Assembly: GCF_900454835.1 (NCBI RefSeq)
Contig: NZ_UGTM01000001.1
Location: forward strand, 1,426,501-1,490,500
Direction: 5' to 3'
Length of the DNA: 64,000 nt
DNA from: Prevotella denticola
GTDB taxonomy: Bacteria > Bacteroidota > Bacteroidia > Bacteroidales > Bacteroidaceae
How positions within the stretch are numbered: position 1 is the stretch's first letter; each line of letters starts with the position of its first letter. Both the position numbers and the translations under genes were made by a program. Of this stretch, positions 1 to 8,880 are shown in pieces. Below the pieces are notes generated by a model that made no database searches, was not told where the DNA came from, and saw only the letters and a program-made list of their open reading frames with translations.

Positions 1-669
1 ACTGCCTCGCTGACATCAGACGAGGATATTCGCAAGCAATTCAACGAGCAAGGCATTTGCATTCCTCAAAACCTCATAGTCGTAGGCACGGTGAATATGG
101 ACGAGACAACATTCTCTTTCTCTCGCAAGGTGCTTGACCGCGCCATGACCATTGAAATGAACGAGGTAGATTTGCACGGAGGTCTGACCGAGCGCAATGA
201 GCCAATAGGCAAACTCGACAAGGCAGAACTTATAGGCTATGCCGTTGATGGTGTGGATGTATATGCAGCCAACAAGGAGGTCTGTGAGACTGTGCTGACT
301 TATCTTGATGCGGTTAATTCTGTATTGGAAGGTACACCCTTCAAGATTGCCTATCGTACACGCAATGAGTTCTTGCTTTATGTGGTGAACAACTTACCGT
401 ACAAGAAGGGAGAAAACGATGAGGAATTTCCACAAGGGTATGTCGTGGCCCGTGCTTTGGACGAGATTACCAGCATGAAAGTACTGTCACGCATTGAGGG
501 TGACGATACAAAGGTCAGCGACAAGCTCCTTGACAGCCTAACCGAGACCATTGAAGAAGGATTGAGAGAAGTGTCGGGAGATGAGAATACCGTAAAGTCC
601 ATATCATTGGCAAAGCTGAAGGAAATGAAAGACAAACTTGTTTCGGGTTATACAAGTTTTTGGAGCTGA
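1..669 (+). CDS. AAA+ ATPase, McrB-like (3' end of gene)
   Basis: The frame is open from base 1, so this is the C-terminal part (about 222 residues) of a gene starting outside the window. The segment IPQNLIVVGTVNMDET followed by FSRKVLDRAMTIEMNE looks like the sensor-1 and arginine-finger region of McrB/AAA_5-type ATPases, where an N(T/M)x(D/E) motif ends a hydrophobic strand. Such proteins form NTP-driven rings that power a partner nuclease on modified or foreign DNA. The stop lies 10 bases before a DUF2357/PD-(D/E)XK nuclease gene on the same strand, which is the usual two-gene arrangement. The Walker A region is not visible, so the intactness of the ATPase cannot be judged. The McrB-like assignment is from family knowledge; the restriction role is inferred. 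Confidence 0.75.
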   Translation, partial: TASLTSDEDIRKQFNEQGICIPQNLIVVGTVNMDETTFSFSRKVLDRAMTIEMNEVDLHGGLTERNEPIGKLDKAELIGYAVDGVDVYAANKEVCETVLTYLDAVNSVLEGTPFKIAYRTRNEFLLYVVNNLPYKKGENDEEFPQGYVVARALDEITSMKVLSRIEGDDTKVSDKLLDSLTETIEEGLREVSGDENTVKSISLAKLKEMKDKLVSGYTSFWS

Positions 670-679
670 AAAGGTATAG

Positions 680-1756
680 ATGGAACTATTGACAGTTGAG
701 CATAAGGATTTCACGATGATTGTCGAATGTACGAAATTCGACGGCATTTGGAACAAGGCCAAGGGTAACGTGGGCGAGGACAAACTCTACTCCACTTACT
801 CTTGGTCGGAAGGTGTAGTGTCGGTGAAACGGACAATGGATGCCGACCATGAGACAGACATCGAACAAGGCGTTTCAGCCCCAGCCACATTCTTCGACAA
901 CATGGACTATCCCATTTGGATAGAATTCAATGACTATGTGAATGACGCCCAGTTTGGTTCCATCCTGCAAAACGACAATGACCGATTTAGCTTTCGTCGT
1001 CACATCTTGGCTGGGGTTGTCAACTACAAAAACGAGATTGGGCGGAGCGAGATACAGATTATATATAAGGTAGGCAAAGAGATAAGGACATTCCGTTTCG
1101 GCTTTGAAGTTCTGAGCACAAAGCTCGATTATCATGAACATTGGCGTGTCATCGTGGAGGATATTGAGCGAGAATACCGCATGTTGTCATTGGACTATAT
1201 GAGGCGCACGTTTCATGGTTTTTCTCCCGACCAAAATGGAGAGCATCCCGACATCGTCTGGTGGAGCGTGTTTGAGGGGGAGCAACAGAAATTCATAAAA
1301 GCTTGCAAAAGCATCATAGACCGCCCTCGCCACAGACTTCATGGTGAGGAAGTATATCTGAGAGCTGACAAGCTGAAACAAACTCCACATAACATTGAGA
1401 ACAGGCTGGCAGAAAACCGCCGAGAACCAGCATATCTCTATCGTGTGGAGCAACAGATACAGTCGAACGACACGCAAGAGAACCGCTTTCTGAAGTTTGC
1501 CCTTCATCAGATAAGCAAGCGGTATGAGAAACTGCGTCAACGCATTGAGGCCATAAGGACTGCATCCGACACGATGAAAGCAACCATGCTTGCGACCTCG
1601 GAAACATTGAAGCGACTGCAACATCATCCGTTCTTCCGGACTATAGGACGGTTTAAGGGAATGAGCCAAGAGAGTATGGTGCTGCAAAAGGCGACGGGCT
1701 ATAGCCTGGTGTACCGCACATGGAACTTGCTAAGAAGAAGCCTACTCCCTGAATGA
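680..1756 (+). CDS. DUF2357 protein, N-terminal half of a frameshifted McrC-like nuclease
   Basis: This 358-residue frame carries the beta-rich N-terminus and helical middle of a DUF2357 protein, the partner usually encoded beside McrB-like ATPases. It ends in ...YRTWNLLRRSLLPE and a TGA at 1754. The other frame opens at 1734 and continues the expected sequence as AYSLNDGLYRLQTKDIA. The switch therefore lies in the AAGAAGAAG run at about 1732-1740, and skipping one base there restores one continuous protein. The nuclease motif is only in the second half, so this half alone should not cut DNA. ATG at 680 is chosen because it starts the conserved fold 10 bases after the ATPase stop. Possible explanations are a real inactivating insertion, a sequencing error or programmed +1 frameshifting. 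Confidence 0.75.
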   Translation: MELLTVEHKDFTMIVECTKFDGIWNKAKGNVGEDKLYSTYSWSEGVVSVKRTMDADHETDIEQGVSAPATFFDNMDYPIWIEFNDYVNDAQFGSILQNDNDRFSFRRHILAGVVNYKNEIGRSEIQIIYKVGKEIRTFRFGFEVLSTKLDYHEHWRVIVEDIEREYRMLSLDYMRRTFHGFSPDQNGEHPDIVWWSVFEGEQQKFIKACKSIIDRPRHRLHGEEVYLRADKLKQTPHNIENRLAENRREPAYLYRVEQQIQSNDTQENRFLKFALHQISKRYEKLRQRIEAIRTASDTMKATMLATSETLKRLQHHPFFRTIGRFKGMSQESMVLQKATGYSLVYRTWNLLRRSLLPE

Positions 1757-2873
1757 CGGTCTGTATCGCTTGCAGACAAAGGATATAGCCACGCTGTATG
1801 AGATATGGTGTTTCATAGAAGTAAGCCATATCGTCAAAGAGCAGCTGCACCTGGGAGATGAAGATGTGGAGCACCGCAACCGCATGGAGATGAACGGTAT
1901 TTTCTCATGGGAACTTGGAAAAGGTGAACACTCACGCATATTGTTCCGCAAGGATGGCATAGAGTTGGCTGAGCTGGTCTATAATCCTAAGAATGCCGAT
2001 AAAGAAAACGACAATGTGGGCATGAAAAATCTGGTAGTGCCGACCGTGCCACAGAAACCAGACATTGTGTTGCAGCTTACCAAGAACGACTTGCAGCAAG
2101 GCATGAAAATGACCTATCTCTTTGATGCGAAGTATCGCATTGATGGCAGGGACAATGGTGTGGATACACCACCAGAGGATGCCATCAATCAAATGCACCG
2201 CTATCGTGATGCCATATACTACAAGGATTATGATGCCAATGCCTTGAAGAAAGAGGTCATAGGCGGTTATATTCTCTTCCCTGGTGACGGCGATCCGGAT
2301 GGCGTGGCTGTATCGAAGTTCTACAAGACCATCAAGGAAGTGAACATTGGTGCTTTTCCTCTTCGCCCTAAGGATGTGGAGAACAGAAAACTCTTGGAAA
2401 ATTTCATTGAAGAACTCATCCAAGCCAAGTCCTATGAGACCATTGCCCATGTCATACCGCAAAAGGGTACGTATGTGGAAGTTGGCAACCGTGTGCTTAT
2501 AGGGTTAGTGAAAGAGGACAATATACAATATCAGGCGTTCGCTGACGGAACGGCGACCTTGTATTATACAGGAAAACAGTTCCCGACAACCATCGCCTTG
2601 CAAGACCTACATTTCTTCATGCCTTACATCAAAGGGCAAGGAGTGCGTGATGTGTATGAGATTACCAAGGTGCGGACTATTACAAGTAAAGAAGCAAAGC
2701 AAACAGACGAGGACGATGCCGATAGCAAAGCTCTCCGCTTGGCTTTTGAGCTTAAGTATGTCCGCAAACAATATGCGAACCTTCAGCCAATAGATACAAC
2801 AAGAATGATTGGTTACACGTTTGTTGATACGACTTTTGAAAAGTTGGAGGAATGTATGGCAACAAACAAGTAA
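1734..2873 (+). CDS. DUF2357 protein, C-terminal PD-(D/E)XK nuclease half
   Basis: This is the continuation, in the next frame, of the gene starting at 680. The open stretch begins at 1734 just after an in-frame TAA; the first usable start inside it would be TTG at 1770, which is poor, so independent translation is doubtful. The nuclease core is recognisable: QKPDIVLQL supplies the acidic PD strand, and about 20 residues later YLFDAKYRI supplies the D-x-K catalytic strand of the PD-(D/E)XK superfamily. A further C-terminal domain of roughly 200 residues follows and ends in ECMATNK. In related systems the ATPase ring at 1-669 would feed DNA to this nuclease. The catalytic residues look intact, so only the frame break questions function. 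Confidence 0.72.
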   Translation, partial: EEAYSLNDGLYRLQTKDIATLYEIWCFIEVSHIVKEQLHLGDEDVEHRNRMEMNGIFSWELGKGEHSRILFRKDGIELAELVYNPKNADKENDNVGMKNLVVPTVPQKPDIVLQLTKNDLQQGMKMTYLFDAKYRIDGRDNGVDTPPEDAINQMHRYRDAIYYKDYDANALKKEVIGGYILFPGDGDPDGVAVSKFYKTIKEVNIGAFPLRPKDVENRKLLENFIEELIQAKSYETIAHVIPQKGTYVEVGNRVLIGLVKEDNIQYQAFADGTATLYYTGKQFPTTIALQDLHFFMPYIKGQGVRDVYEITKVRTITSKEAKQTDEDDADSKALRLAFELKYVRKQYANLQPIDTTRMIGYTFVDTTFEKLEECMATNK

Positions 2874-2904
2874 GTTCGCAGTAATTTTCTTATTTTGAAA
2901 TAAA

Positions 2905-3173
2905 AAGGAAATACCTTCTAAAGAGGAACTGTTACGGCTATTAGACGGTCAACCCATCAACGCAGCAGCTATCCGCAGCATCTCACCTATACCCTCATAC
3001 GTGAAGAGCTGGCACGGCTATACAGAACATCTGTACAAGAAGCCACCGACATCATCGGCAAGCAACTTGACTGTGCCCCGCAAGAGGACATCTCCGGCTA
3101 TATCTTCATGGTACCCAAGCGGGCGCACAAACGGTTCCGCCACAATGGGTATGTGTCAAGAATACTGAGGTAG
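2905..3173 (+). pseudogene. Degraded coding remnant, unknown family
   Basis: No intact gene is present between the nuclease and the rplQ terminator. Two stretches still read like protein. One frame from 2905 gives KEELLRLLDGQPINAAAIRS. A different frame from about 2979 gives LIREELARLYRTSVQEAT, then DISGYIFMVPKRAHKRF, and stops at TAG 3171. Joined near 2979 they would make about 88 residues with a basic C-terminus. There is no good start codon and no family I recognise. The likeliest reading is the eroded tail of a gene lost from the defence locus. Confidence 0.35.
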
Positions 3174-3193
3174 AAACATCGTCAACCAAATCA

Positions 3194-3229
3194 AAAAAAC
3201 TCCCGATACCTTAAGTACCGGGAGTTTTT
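3194..3229 (-). terminator. Terminator of the ribosomal superoperon
   Basis: ACTCCCG pairs with CGGGAGT around a short loop, flanked by A-rich and T-rich runs on both sides. On the minus strand it lies 26 bases after the rplQ stop and is followed by seven T. The symmetry suggests it also stops transcripts arriving from the defence genes on the plus strand. Confidence 0.85.
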
Positions 3230-3254
3230 ATTATAGAGATAATATCTATTCGGA

Positions 3255-3764
3255 TTATTCAGCCTTTGCCTCTTCAGCTGCATTCTCCTTAGTTTCAGAA
3301 GCCTCTGCAACTGGTGCTTCTGCAACAGGAGCGTCAGCTTTCTTTGCAGAGCGACGGCTACGACGGGTCTTCTTGGCTTCGGCCTTTGGAGCCTTGGCCA
3401 TATTCTCGTCATAGTCGACCAGCTCGATGAATGCAATCTGAGCAGCGTCACCCTGACGGGTACCAAGTTTGATGACACGCGTGTAACCGCCTGGACGGTC
3501 AGCTACCTTTACTGAAATCTCCTTGAAGAGTTCAGTAACAGCCTCCTTGTTCTGAAGATAACGGAATACAACACGACGTGAATTAGTCGTATCATTCTTG
3601 GAACGTGTAATCAGCGGCTCTACATACTTCTTCAGAGCCTTTGCCTTGGCGAGGGTCGTAGTGATTCTTTTGTGCTGGATCAGCGCAACTGCAAGGTTTG
3701 CAAGCAGTGCTGCGCGGTGGTCAGCAGTACGACCCAGATGGTTGAATTTCTTATTATGTCTCAT
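3255..3764 (-). CDS. rplQ: 50S ribosomal protein L17
   Basis: The start [12 protein letters not shown] and the following [17 protein letters not shown] helix are the L17 signature. L17 packs near the exit tunnel of the large subunit. The globular part ends at about residue 120 ([12 protein letters not shown]). It is followed by a low-complexity tail of about 45 residues rich in Ala, Lys and Glu, so the 169-residue length exceeds the usual bacterial 115-130; such tails are common in Bacteroidota. It is the last gene of the superoperon, 50 bases after rpoA and directly before the terminator. Confidence 0.97.
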   Translation of the reverse strand: MRHNKKFNHLGRTADHRAALLANLAVALIQHKRITTTLAKAKALKKYVEPLITRSKNDTTNSRRVVFRYLQNKEAVTELFKEISVKVADRPGGYTRVIKLGTRQGDAAQIAFIELVDYDENMAKAPKAEAKKTRRSRRSAKKADAPVAEAPVAEASETKENAAEEAKAE

Positions 3765-3814
3765 TTTGTTTTTTACCTGTTGTGGACAAAGCCGTCAACT
3801 CGTTAACTTGTCAA

Positions 3815-4813
3815 CTACTCTTTATCCAATTTATACTTTGTAATGTCGGTTCCAAACGATAGATTCAGACTCTCGAGCAAATCATCAAGCTCAGAAAGCG
3901 ATTTCTTGCCGAAGTTGCGGAACTTCAGGAGATCCGTCTTGTTGTACTGTACGAGGTCGCCCAGCGTCTCCACGTCAGCAGCCTTGAGGCAGTTGAGCGC
4001 ACGGACACTCAGGTTGAGACTGGCATCGGTCAGCTTCGTCTTCAGAAGCTGGCGCATATGCAACACCTCCTCATCAAACTCCTGGTTGCCCTCCTGATCC
4101 GGATTCTCAAGAGTAATCTTCTCATCAGAGAACAACATGAAGTGATAAATAAGGATCTTTGCAGCCTCTTTCAGCGCATCCTTCGGGTGAATGGAACCAT
4201 CAGTCGTAACTTCAACAACCAGTTTGTCATAGTCGGTCTTTTGCTCAACACGATATGGTTCAACGGCATATTTTACGTTACGGATTGGGGTGTAGATGGA
4301 ATCGATTGGAAGTACGTTTACATCAGTGCAGAACTCACGGTTTTCCTCAGCAGGGACATAGCCACGCCCCTTGTTGATGGTCAGATCAATCTGCATAGAA
4401 GCCTTGGAGTCTAAATGACAAATCACCAAATCAGGGTTTAACACTTCAAATCCAGTCAGGTACTTACCGATATCACCTGCTTTGAATTCGGTGGAATTCT
4501 CTACGGTGATACTAACTTTCTCATTCTCGAATTCTTCTACTACTTGCTTGAATCGAACTTGCTTGAGATTCAAGATGATGTTGGTAACATCTTCCTTCAC
4601 ACCGGGAACTGAAGAGAACTCGTGCTCTACACCAGCGATACGGATGGTGTTGATAGCAAAACCCTCCAGCGATGAAAGGAGAATGCGGCGAAGAGCGTTG
4701 CCGATGGTAACACCGAAGCCAGGCTCAAGCGGACGGAATTCGAACTTGCCGAAATGGTCATTGGCCTCCAGCATCACTACTTTATCAGGTTTTTGAAATG
4801 CTAATATCGCCAT
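3815..4813 (-). CDS. rpoA: DNA-directed RNA polymerase subunit alpha
   Basis: The 332-residue protein has both alpha domains. The N-terminal dimerisation domain contains [22 protein letters not shown], which seeds assembly of beta and beta'. The C-terminal domain from about residue 255 contains [20 protein letters not shown] and FGKKSLSEL, the helix-hairpin-helix module that contacts upstream DNA and activators. It lies between rpsD (17 bases) and rplQ (50 bases), as in most bacteria. The window also carries rpoB and rpoC, so the whole catalytic core of RNA polymerase is encoded here. Confidence 0.98.
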   Translation of the reverse strand: MAILAFQKPDKVVMLEANDHFGKFEFRPLEPGFGVTIGNALRRILLSSLEGFAINTIRIAGVEHEFSSVPGVKEDVTNIILNLKQVRFKQVVEEFENEKVSITVENSTEFKAGDIGKYLTGFEVLNPDLVICHLDSKASMQIDLTINKGRGYVPAEENREFCTDVNVLPIDSIYTPIRNVKYAVEPYRVEQKTDYDKLVVEVTTDGSIHPKDALKEAAKILIYHFMLFSDEKITLENPDQEGNQEFDEEVLHMRQLLKTKLTDASLNLSVRALNCLKAADVETLGDLVQYNKTDLLKFRNFGKKSLSELDDLLESLNLSFGTDITKYKLDKE

Positions 4814-4830
4814 TAATTTAATGAATTTTA

Positions 4831-5436
4831 TTATTTAGAGTACAACTCAACGATTAACTGCTCCTTAATGTTCTCAGGAATGTCAGCACGGTCGGGACGA
4901 TGAAGGAACTTACCGCACTTGGCATTTTCATCCCACTCAAGCCATGGATACTTGCTGTGGTTGAAGCCAGCCAAAGCTGCCTCTATGACTTCAAGCGACT
5001 TAGCCTTCTCACGGACACCGACAACATCACCTGCTTTTACCTGATAAGAAGCAATACCTACGACATTACCGTTAACAACAATGTGTTTGTGGCTGACGAG
5101 CTGGCGGGCTGCCGCACGGGTAGGTGCAATACCGAGACGGAACACTACGTTGTCCAAACGGCTCTCAAGACTCTGGAGGAGAACCTCACCTGTAATACCG
5201 TCTGCCTTGGCAGCCTTGTCGAACAGGTTGCGGAACTGACGCTCCAAAACGCCATAAGTGTACTTCGCTTTCTGCTTCTCCGCAAGCTGAGCACCATACT
5301 CAGACACCTTACGGCGGCGGTTGTTGCCATGCTGCCCCGGAGGGAAGTTCTTTTTAGCTAATACCTTATCTGCGCCGAATATCGGCTCACCGAAGCGGCG
5401 TGCGATTCGTGATTTTGGACCTATGTATCTTGCCAT
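4831..5436 (-). CDS. rpsD: 30S ribosomal protein S4
   Basis: A 201-residue S4 of normal length. [21 protein letters not shown] is a typical Bacteroidota S4 start. There is an S4 RNA-binding fold at about residues 90-155 ([34 protein letters not shown]). The zinc-binding cysteines of some S4 proteins are absent near the N-terminus, so this is a zinc-free form. S4 nucleates 16S rRNA 5'-domain folding and in many bacteria represses its own operon; no obvious pseudoknot target was traced here. Confidence 0.98.
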   Translation of the reverse strand: MARYIGPKSRIARRFGEPIFGADKVLAKKNFPPGQHGNNRRRKVSEYGAQLAEKQKAKYTYGVLERQFRNLFDKAAKADGITGEVLLQSLESRLDNVVFRLGIAPTRAAARQLVSHKHIVVNGNVVGIASYQVKAGDVVGVREKAKSLEVIEAALAGFNHSKYPWLEWDENAKCGKFLHRPDRADIPENIKEQLIVELYSK

Positions 5437-5473
5437 AATTAATATGAATTCTTTTATTAGTTATAAGATGTGA

Positions 5474-5863
5474 TTATACACGACGACGCTTTGGAGGGCG
5501 GCAGCCGTTGTGCGGCAACGGAGTAACGTCAACGATTTCTGTTACCTGAATGCCTGCTGCGTTCACCGCACGGATAGCACTCTCACGACCGTTACCCGGA
5601 CCTTTGACAAATGCCTTTACCTTGCGAAGACCGAGGTCGTAAGCGACCTTAGAACAATCCTCTGCTGCCATCTGTGCAGCATAAGGCGTGTTCTTCTTAG
5701 ATCCGCGGAATCCCATCTTACCAGCTGAAGACCAAGAGATGACCTGACCCTCGTTGTTAGCCAAAGATACAATAATATTATTGAATGAGCTGTGCACATG
5801 AAGCTGTCCCAGCGCATCAACCCTTACATTTCTCTTTTTAGATGTTGCTGATTTTTTTGCCAT
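5474..5863 (-). CDS. rpsK: 30S ribosomal protein S11
   Basis: The 129-residue product carries the S11 core ([16 protein letters not shown]) and the basic C-terminus [11 protein letters not shown] that lines the mRNA path on the platform. It is placed between rpsM and rpsD. A strong Shine-Dalgarno sequence AAGGAGGA (5872-5879) sits 8 bases before the ATG. This is notable because most genes in the window have none, and Bacteroidota generally depend little on that pairing. Confidence 0.98.
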   Translation of the reverse strand: MAKKSATSKKRNVRVDALGQLHVHSSFNNIIVSLANNEGQVISWSSAGKMGFRGSKKNTPYAAQMAAEDCSKVAYDLGLRKVKAFVKGPGNGRESAIRAVNAAGIQVTEIVDVTPLPHNGCRPPKRRRV

Positions 5864-5871
5864 AATTAATT

Positions 5872-5879
5872 TCCTCCTT
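5872..5879 (-). promoter_or_regulatory. Strong Shine-Dalgarno of rpsK
   Basis: AAGGAGGA on the minus strand, 8 bases before the rpsK ATG. It could pair along its whole length with a canonical 16S 3' tail. Similar motifs precede rplF (GGAGGA 11010-11015), rplE (GGGGAGGA 12410-12417) and hpf (GGAGGT 41487-41492). Confidence 0.6.
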
Positions 5880-5883
5880 AGAA

Positions 5884-6264
5884 TTACTTAGTAGCCTTCT
5901 TCTTATTAGCAACAGTCTTCTTCTTTCCCTTACGGGTACGAGCATTGTTCTTAGTACTCTGACCGCGAACAGGAAGACCATTACGATGTCTTACACCACG
6001 ATAGCAACCTATATCCATGAGGCGCTTGATGTTCATCTGGATCTCTGAACGGAGATCACCTTCTACCTTGAATTCAGCACCGATAATTTCACGGATCTTG
6101 GCTGCCTGGTCGTCAGACCACTCGCTGACCTTCAGGTCACGGTTGATACCAGCCTTGTCCAATATCTTTGCTGAACTACTTCGACCGATACCATAGATAT
6201 AGGTCAATGCGATTTCGCCACGCTTGTTCTGGGGCAAATCTACTCCAACAATTCTTATTGCCAT
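5884..6264 (-). CDS. rpsM: 30S ribosomal protein S13
   Basis: Start set at ATG 6264 ([20 protein letters not shown]). The frame is open 60 bases further upstream, but that extension contains the promoter motif at 6312-6319 and does not look like S13. The 126-residue protein has the helix-two-turn-helix region [14 protein letters not shown]-like and the basic tail [17 protein letters not shown] that reaches the P-site tRNA. S13 forms the head bridge to L5. Confidence 0.97.
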   Translation of the reverse strand: MAIRIVGVDLPQNKRGEIALTYIYGIGRSSSAKILDKAGINRDLKVSEWSDDQAAKIREIIGAEFKVEGDLRSEIQMNIKRLMDIGCYRGVRHRNGLPVRGQSTKNNARTRKGKKKTVANKKKATK

Positions 6265-6311
6265 TGTTTGATAATTGATTAAATAAATGTCTTTTTTCGC
6301 CAAAAAGCATA

Positions 6312-6319
6312 CAAAGGTA
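6312..6319 (-). promoter_or_regulatory. Promoter -7 box before rpsM
   Basis: TACCTTTG on the minus strand matches the Bacteroidota -7 consensus TAnnTTTG and is followed by the usual A/T-rich start region. It lies in the 97-base gap between rpmJ and rpsM, one of the few large gaps of the superoperon. No clear TTTG -33 box at 19-20 bases was found. It probably gives extra transcription of the alpha-operon part. Confidence 0.5.
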
Positions 6320-6361
6320 AGCATTAATTGCGAGACAGCTTATCCTTTTCGCTTTTTTAAC

Positions 6362-6478
6362 TTAGCCCTGACGCATTTTGAACTTAGGGTTCTTCTTGTT
6401 GATAACGAACAGACGTCCTTTGCGACGAACAATCTTGCAGTCGGCTGTACGCTTCTTTAATGATGCTCTTGTCTTCAT
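6362..6478 (-). CDS. rpmJ: 50S ribosomal protein L36
   Basis: A 38-residue frame, short enough to be easily missed, reading [20 protein letters not shown] and ending NPKFKMRQG. This is the L36 pattern, but of the form with only one of the four zinc ligands (C14), so a C-minus variant. It sits 13 bases after infA and 97 before rpsM, which is the expected position. L36 binds 23S rRNA near the base of the L7/L12 stalk. Confidence 0.93.
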   Translation of the reverse strand: MKTRASLKKRTADCKIVRRKGRLFVINKKNPKFKMRQG

Positions 6479-6491
6479 ATCTCTATGTTGT

Positions 6492-6710
6492 TTATTTATA
6501 TCTGAAAACGATTCGACCTTTTGTCAAGTCATAAGGACTCATCTCGACCTTCACTTTGTCACCAGGAAGAATCTTAATGTAGTGCATTCTCATTTTTCCG
6601 GAAATGTGAGCGGTGATATCAACACCATTCTCCAGCTCCACGCGGAACATCGCATTTGACAGTGCCTCAAGGATTGTTCCGTCCTGCTCTATTGCAGTTT
6701 GCTTTGCCAT
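6492..6710 (-). CDS. infA: Translation initiation factor IF-1
   Basis: A full-length 72-residue OB-fold protein: [22 protein letters not shown], then [40 protein letters not shown]-1 occupies the A site during initiation and cooperates with IF-2 and IF-3. It lies between map and rpmJ as in other Bacteroidota. Confidence 0.98.
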   Translation of the reverse strand: MAKQTAIEQDGTILEALSNAMFRVELENGVDITAHISGKMRMHYIKILPGDKVKVEMSPYDLTKGRIVFRYK

Positions 6711-6718
6711 ATTCTAAT

Positions 6719-7519
6719 CTAAAAATTTTGTCTTTCTAAATGTTCTATTTCCTCAAAAGAAGATAAGATGTCTGCCTTTCCGGCTCTGACGGCAATCGTA
6801 TGCTCGAAGTGGGCCGCCGGAAGGCGGTCACGTGTGACAATACTCCAACGGTCCGGCAACATAGCGATTTCACGGCTGCCCATCGTCACCATAGGTTCGA
6901 TTGCAATGCACATCCCTGCTTTAAGCAATGTACCGGTACCCCGTCTGCCATAATTGGGGACAGGGGGATCCTCGTGCATCTCACGACCGATTCCATGCCC
7001 CGTCAACTCACGAACAATACCATAGCCACGTTCCTGACAATAATCCTGAACAGCCTGTCCGATGTCTCCGACATGGTGACCCGCCTGCGCAACCTCAATG
7101 CCTTTGTAGAGAGACTCCTTTGTCGTCCGAAGCAATTCCCGTACTTCTTCACTGACTTCTCCCACACAGAAAGTATAACAACTGTCACCATTGAAGCCTT
7201 TGAGTAATGTCCCGCAATCGACAGAGATAATATCTCCGTCCTTCAGGACCACATCATCAGCCGGGATGCCGTGTACCACGACATCATTGACAGATGTGCA
7301 GATGCTGCCGGGGAAAGGAGGCCCGTATGGACTGGGAAAATCCTTGAATGTGGGTACAGCCCCATTGTCACGGATAAACTCTTCGGCAATGCTGTCCAGC
7401 TGCAACGTCGTTACACCGGGCTTCACATGGCGGCCGACCTCGGCCAGCGTCTTGCCGACCAGCAGGTTCGCCTCACGCATGAGTTCGATTTCATCTTCTG
7501 TCTTCAGAAATATATTCAT
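6719..7519 (-). CDS. map: Methionine aminopeptidase, type I
   Basis: This 266-residue M24A enzyme removes the initiator methionine from new proteins. The two-metal site ligands are visible in order: D in ISVDCGT, D in FNGDSCY, H in LTGHGIGREMH, E in IAIEPMVT and E in HFEHTIAV. It has no zinc-finger extension, so it is a short type I form. It follows secY by 16 bases and precedes infA by 8, tying N-terminal processing to ribosome and translocon supply. Confidence 0.97.
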   Translation of the reverse strand: MNIFLKTEDEIELMREANLLVGKTLAEVGRHVKPGVTTLQLDSIAEEFIRDNGAVPTFKDFPSPYGPPFPGSICTSVNDVVVHGIPADDVVLKDGDIISVDCGTLLKGFNGDSCYTFCVGEVSEEVRELLRTTKESLYKGIEVAQAGHHVGDIGQAVQDYCQERGYGIVRELTGHGIGREMHEDPPVPNYGRRGTGTLLKAGMCIAIEPMVTMGSREIAMLPDRWSIVTRDRLPAAHFEHTIAVRAGKADILSSFEEIEHLERQNF

Positions 7520-7535
7520 TCCTCAAGATAAAGAC

Positions 7536-8876
7536 TTAATAGGCAGCAACACCACCGTTCCCGCGTGTATGACCGGAATTAAGAAGTCCATCATAGTGGC
7601 GCATCATCAAATGCGACTCAATCTGCTGGAGCGTATCAATCACGACACCGACAAGAATCAGCAATGACGTACCACCGAAGAACTGACCAAAAGCATCCTG
7701 AACATTCAGGAGACCAGCCAATGCCGGCATGACGGCGATAAAAGCGATGAACAAAGAACCGGGCCCCGTGATACGGGTCATAACAGTATCAATGTAATCG
7801 GCAGTGTCCTTTCCAGGCTTGACACCAGGAATAAAACCGTTGTTCCGCTTCATATCCTCAGCCATCTGAGTCGGATTAAGTGTAATAGCCGTGTAGAAAT
7901 AAGTAAATACTACAATAAGAAGCACATAGACACAGTTATACGCCAGACTCTTTGTATTCATAAGAGACTGGAGAACAGAGCTGGTATTATCAGTTGAATA
8001 CTGAACGATAGCCAACGGAATGAACATCAATGCCTGAGCAAAGATAATCGGCATTACATTAGCTGCAAACAGCTTCAAAGGAATATACTGACGTGCTCCG
8101 CCATACTGCTTGTTTCCAACCACACGCTTTGCATACTGGACGGGGACTTTGCGAGTACCTTGTACGAGAAGGATAGATGCACATACGACAGCATAAAGGA
8201 TGATGATCTCAACGATAAACATGACGAGACCACCACTTGTAATGGCCGTAAAACGGCTGCTTACTTCCTGAATGAAAGCCTGTGGCAGACGCGCAATGAT
8301 ACCGATCATAATGATCAGGGAGATACCATTGCCGACACCCTTGTCCGTTATGCGCTCACCAAGCCAGAGAATGAACATCGATCCTGCCGCCAGAATAATG
8401 GTTGCAGGAATCATGAAAGTAGTCCAGCTGACACCTGTTGCCAGTGCGCCGGCTGCCTGCATCTTCAAGTTCATCAGGTAAGACGGTGCCTGAAACAGTA
8501 GGATCACTACTGTCAGGACACGCGTATACCAATTGATTTTCTTATGGCCGCTCTCGCCTTCACGCTGCATCTTCTGGAAATAAGGAACAGCGACAGCAAG
8601 AAGCTGCATAACGATAGAAGCTGAGATGTATGGCATGATTCCTAATGCGAAGATGGACGCATGGGAAAATGCACCACCGGAGAACATGTCCAGAAGCGAC
8701 ATTAGGCCGCCTGCGGTCTGTGACTGCAATTTTTCCAGAAGGGCCGGGTTGATGCCGGGAAGCACAACAAACGACCCAAAACGGTAAATAGCCGTGAACA
8801 GAATGGTGATGAGGAGTCGCTGGCGCAAGTCCTCAACCTTCCAACAGTTCTTCAGTGTCTCAATAAACTTTTTCAT
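7536..8876 (-). CDS. secY: Protein translocase subunit SecY
   Basis: The 446-residue protein has the ten membrane helices of SecY. The plug and TM2 region (FGSFVVLPGINP ... GGAFSHASIFALGIMPYISASIV) and the cytoplasmic C-terminal loop with RNNGFIPGVKPGKDTADYID are characteristic. It forms the membrane channel with SecE (encoded at 39120-39311) and SecG. It starts 4 bases after the rplO stop, so the two are probably translationally coupled. Confidence 0.98.
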   Translation of the reverse strand: MKKFIETLKNCWKVEDLRQRLLITILFTAIYRFGSFVVLPGINPALLEKLQSQTAGGLMSLLDMFSGGAFSHASIFALGIMPYISASIVMQLLAVAVPYFQKMQREGESGHKKINWYTRVLTVVILLFQAPSYLMNLKMQAAGALATGVSWTTFMIPATIILAAGSMFILWLGERITDKGVGNGISLIIMIGIIARLPQAFIQEVSSRFTAITSGGLVMFIVEIIILYAVVCASILLVQGTRKVPVQYAKRVVGNKQYGGARQYIPLKLFAANVMPIIFAQALMFIPLAIVQYSTDNTSSVLQSLMNTKSLAYNCVYVLLIVVFTYFYTAITLNPTQMAEDMKRNNGFIPGVKPGKDTADYIDTVMTRITGPGSLFIAFIAVMPALAGLLNVQDAFGQFFGGTSLLILVGVVIDTLQQIESHLMMRHYDGLLNSGHTRGNGGVAAY

Positions 8877-8880
8877 TAAC

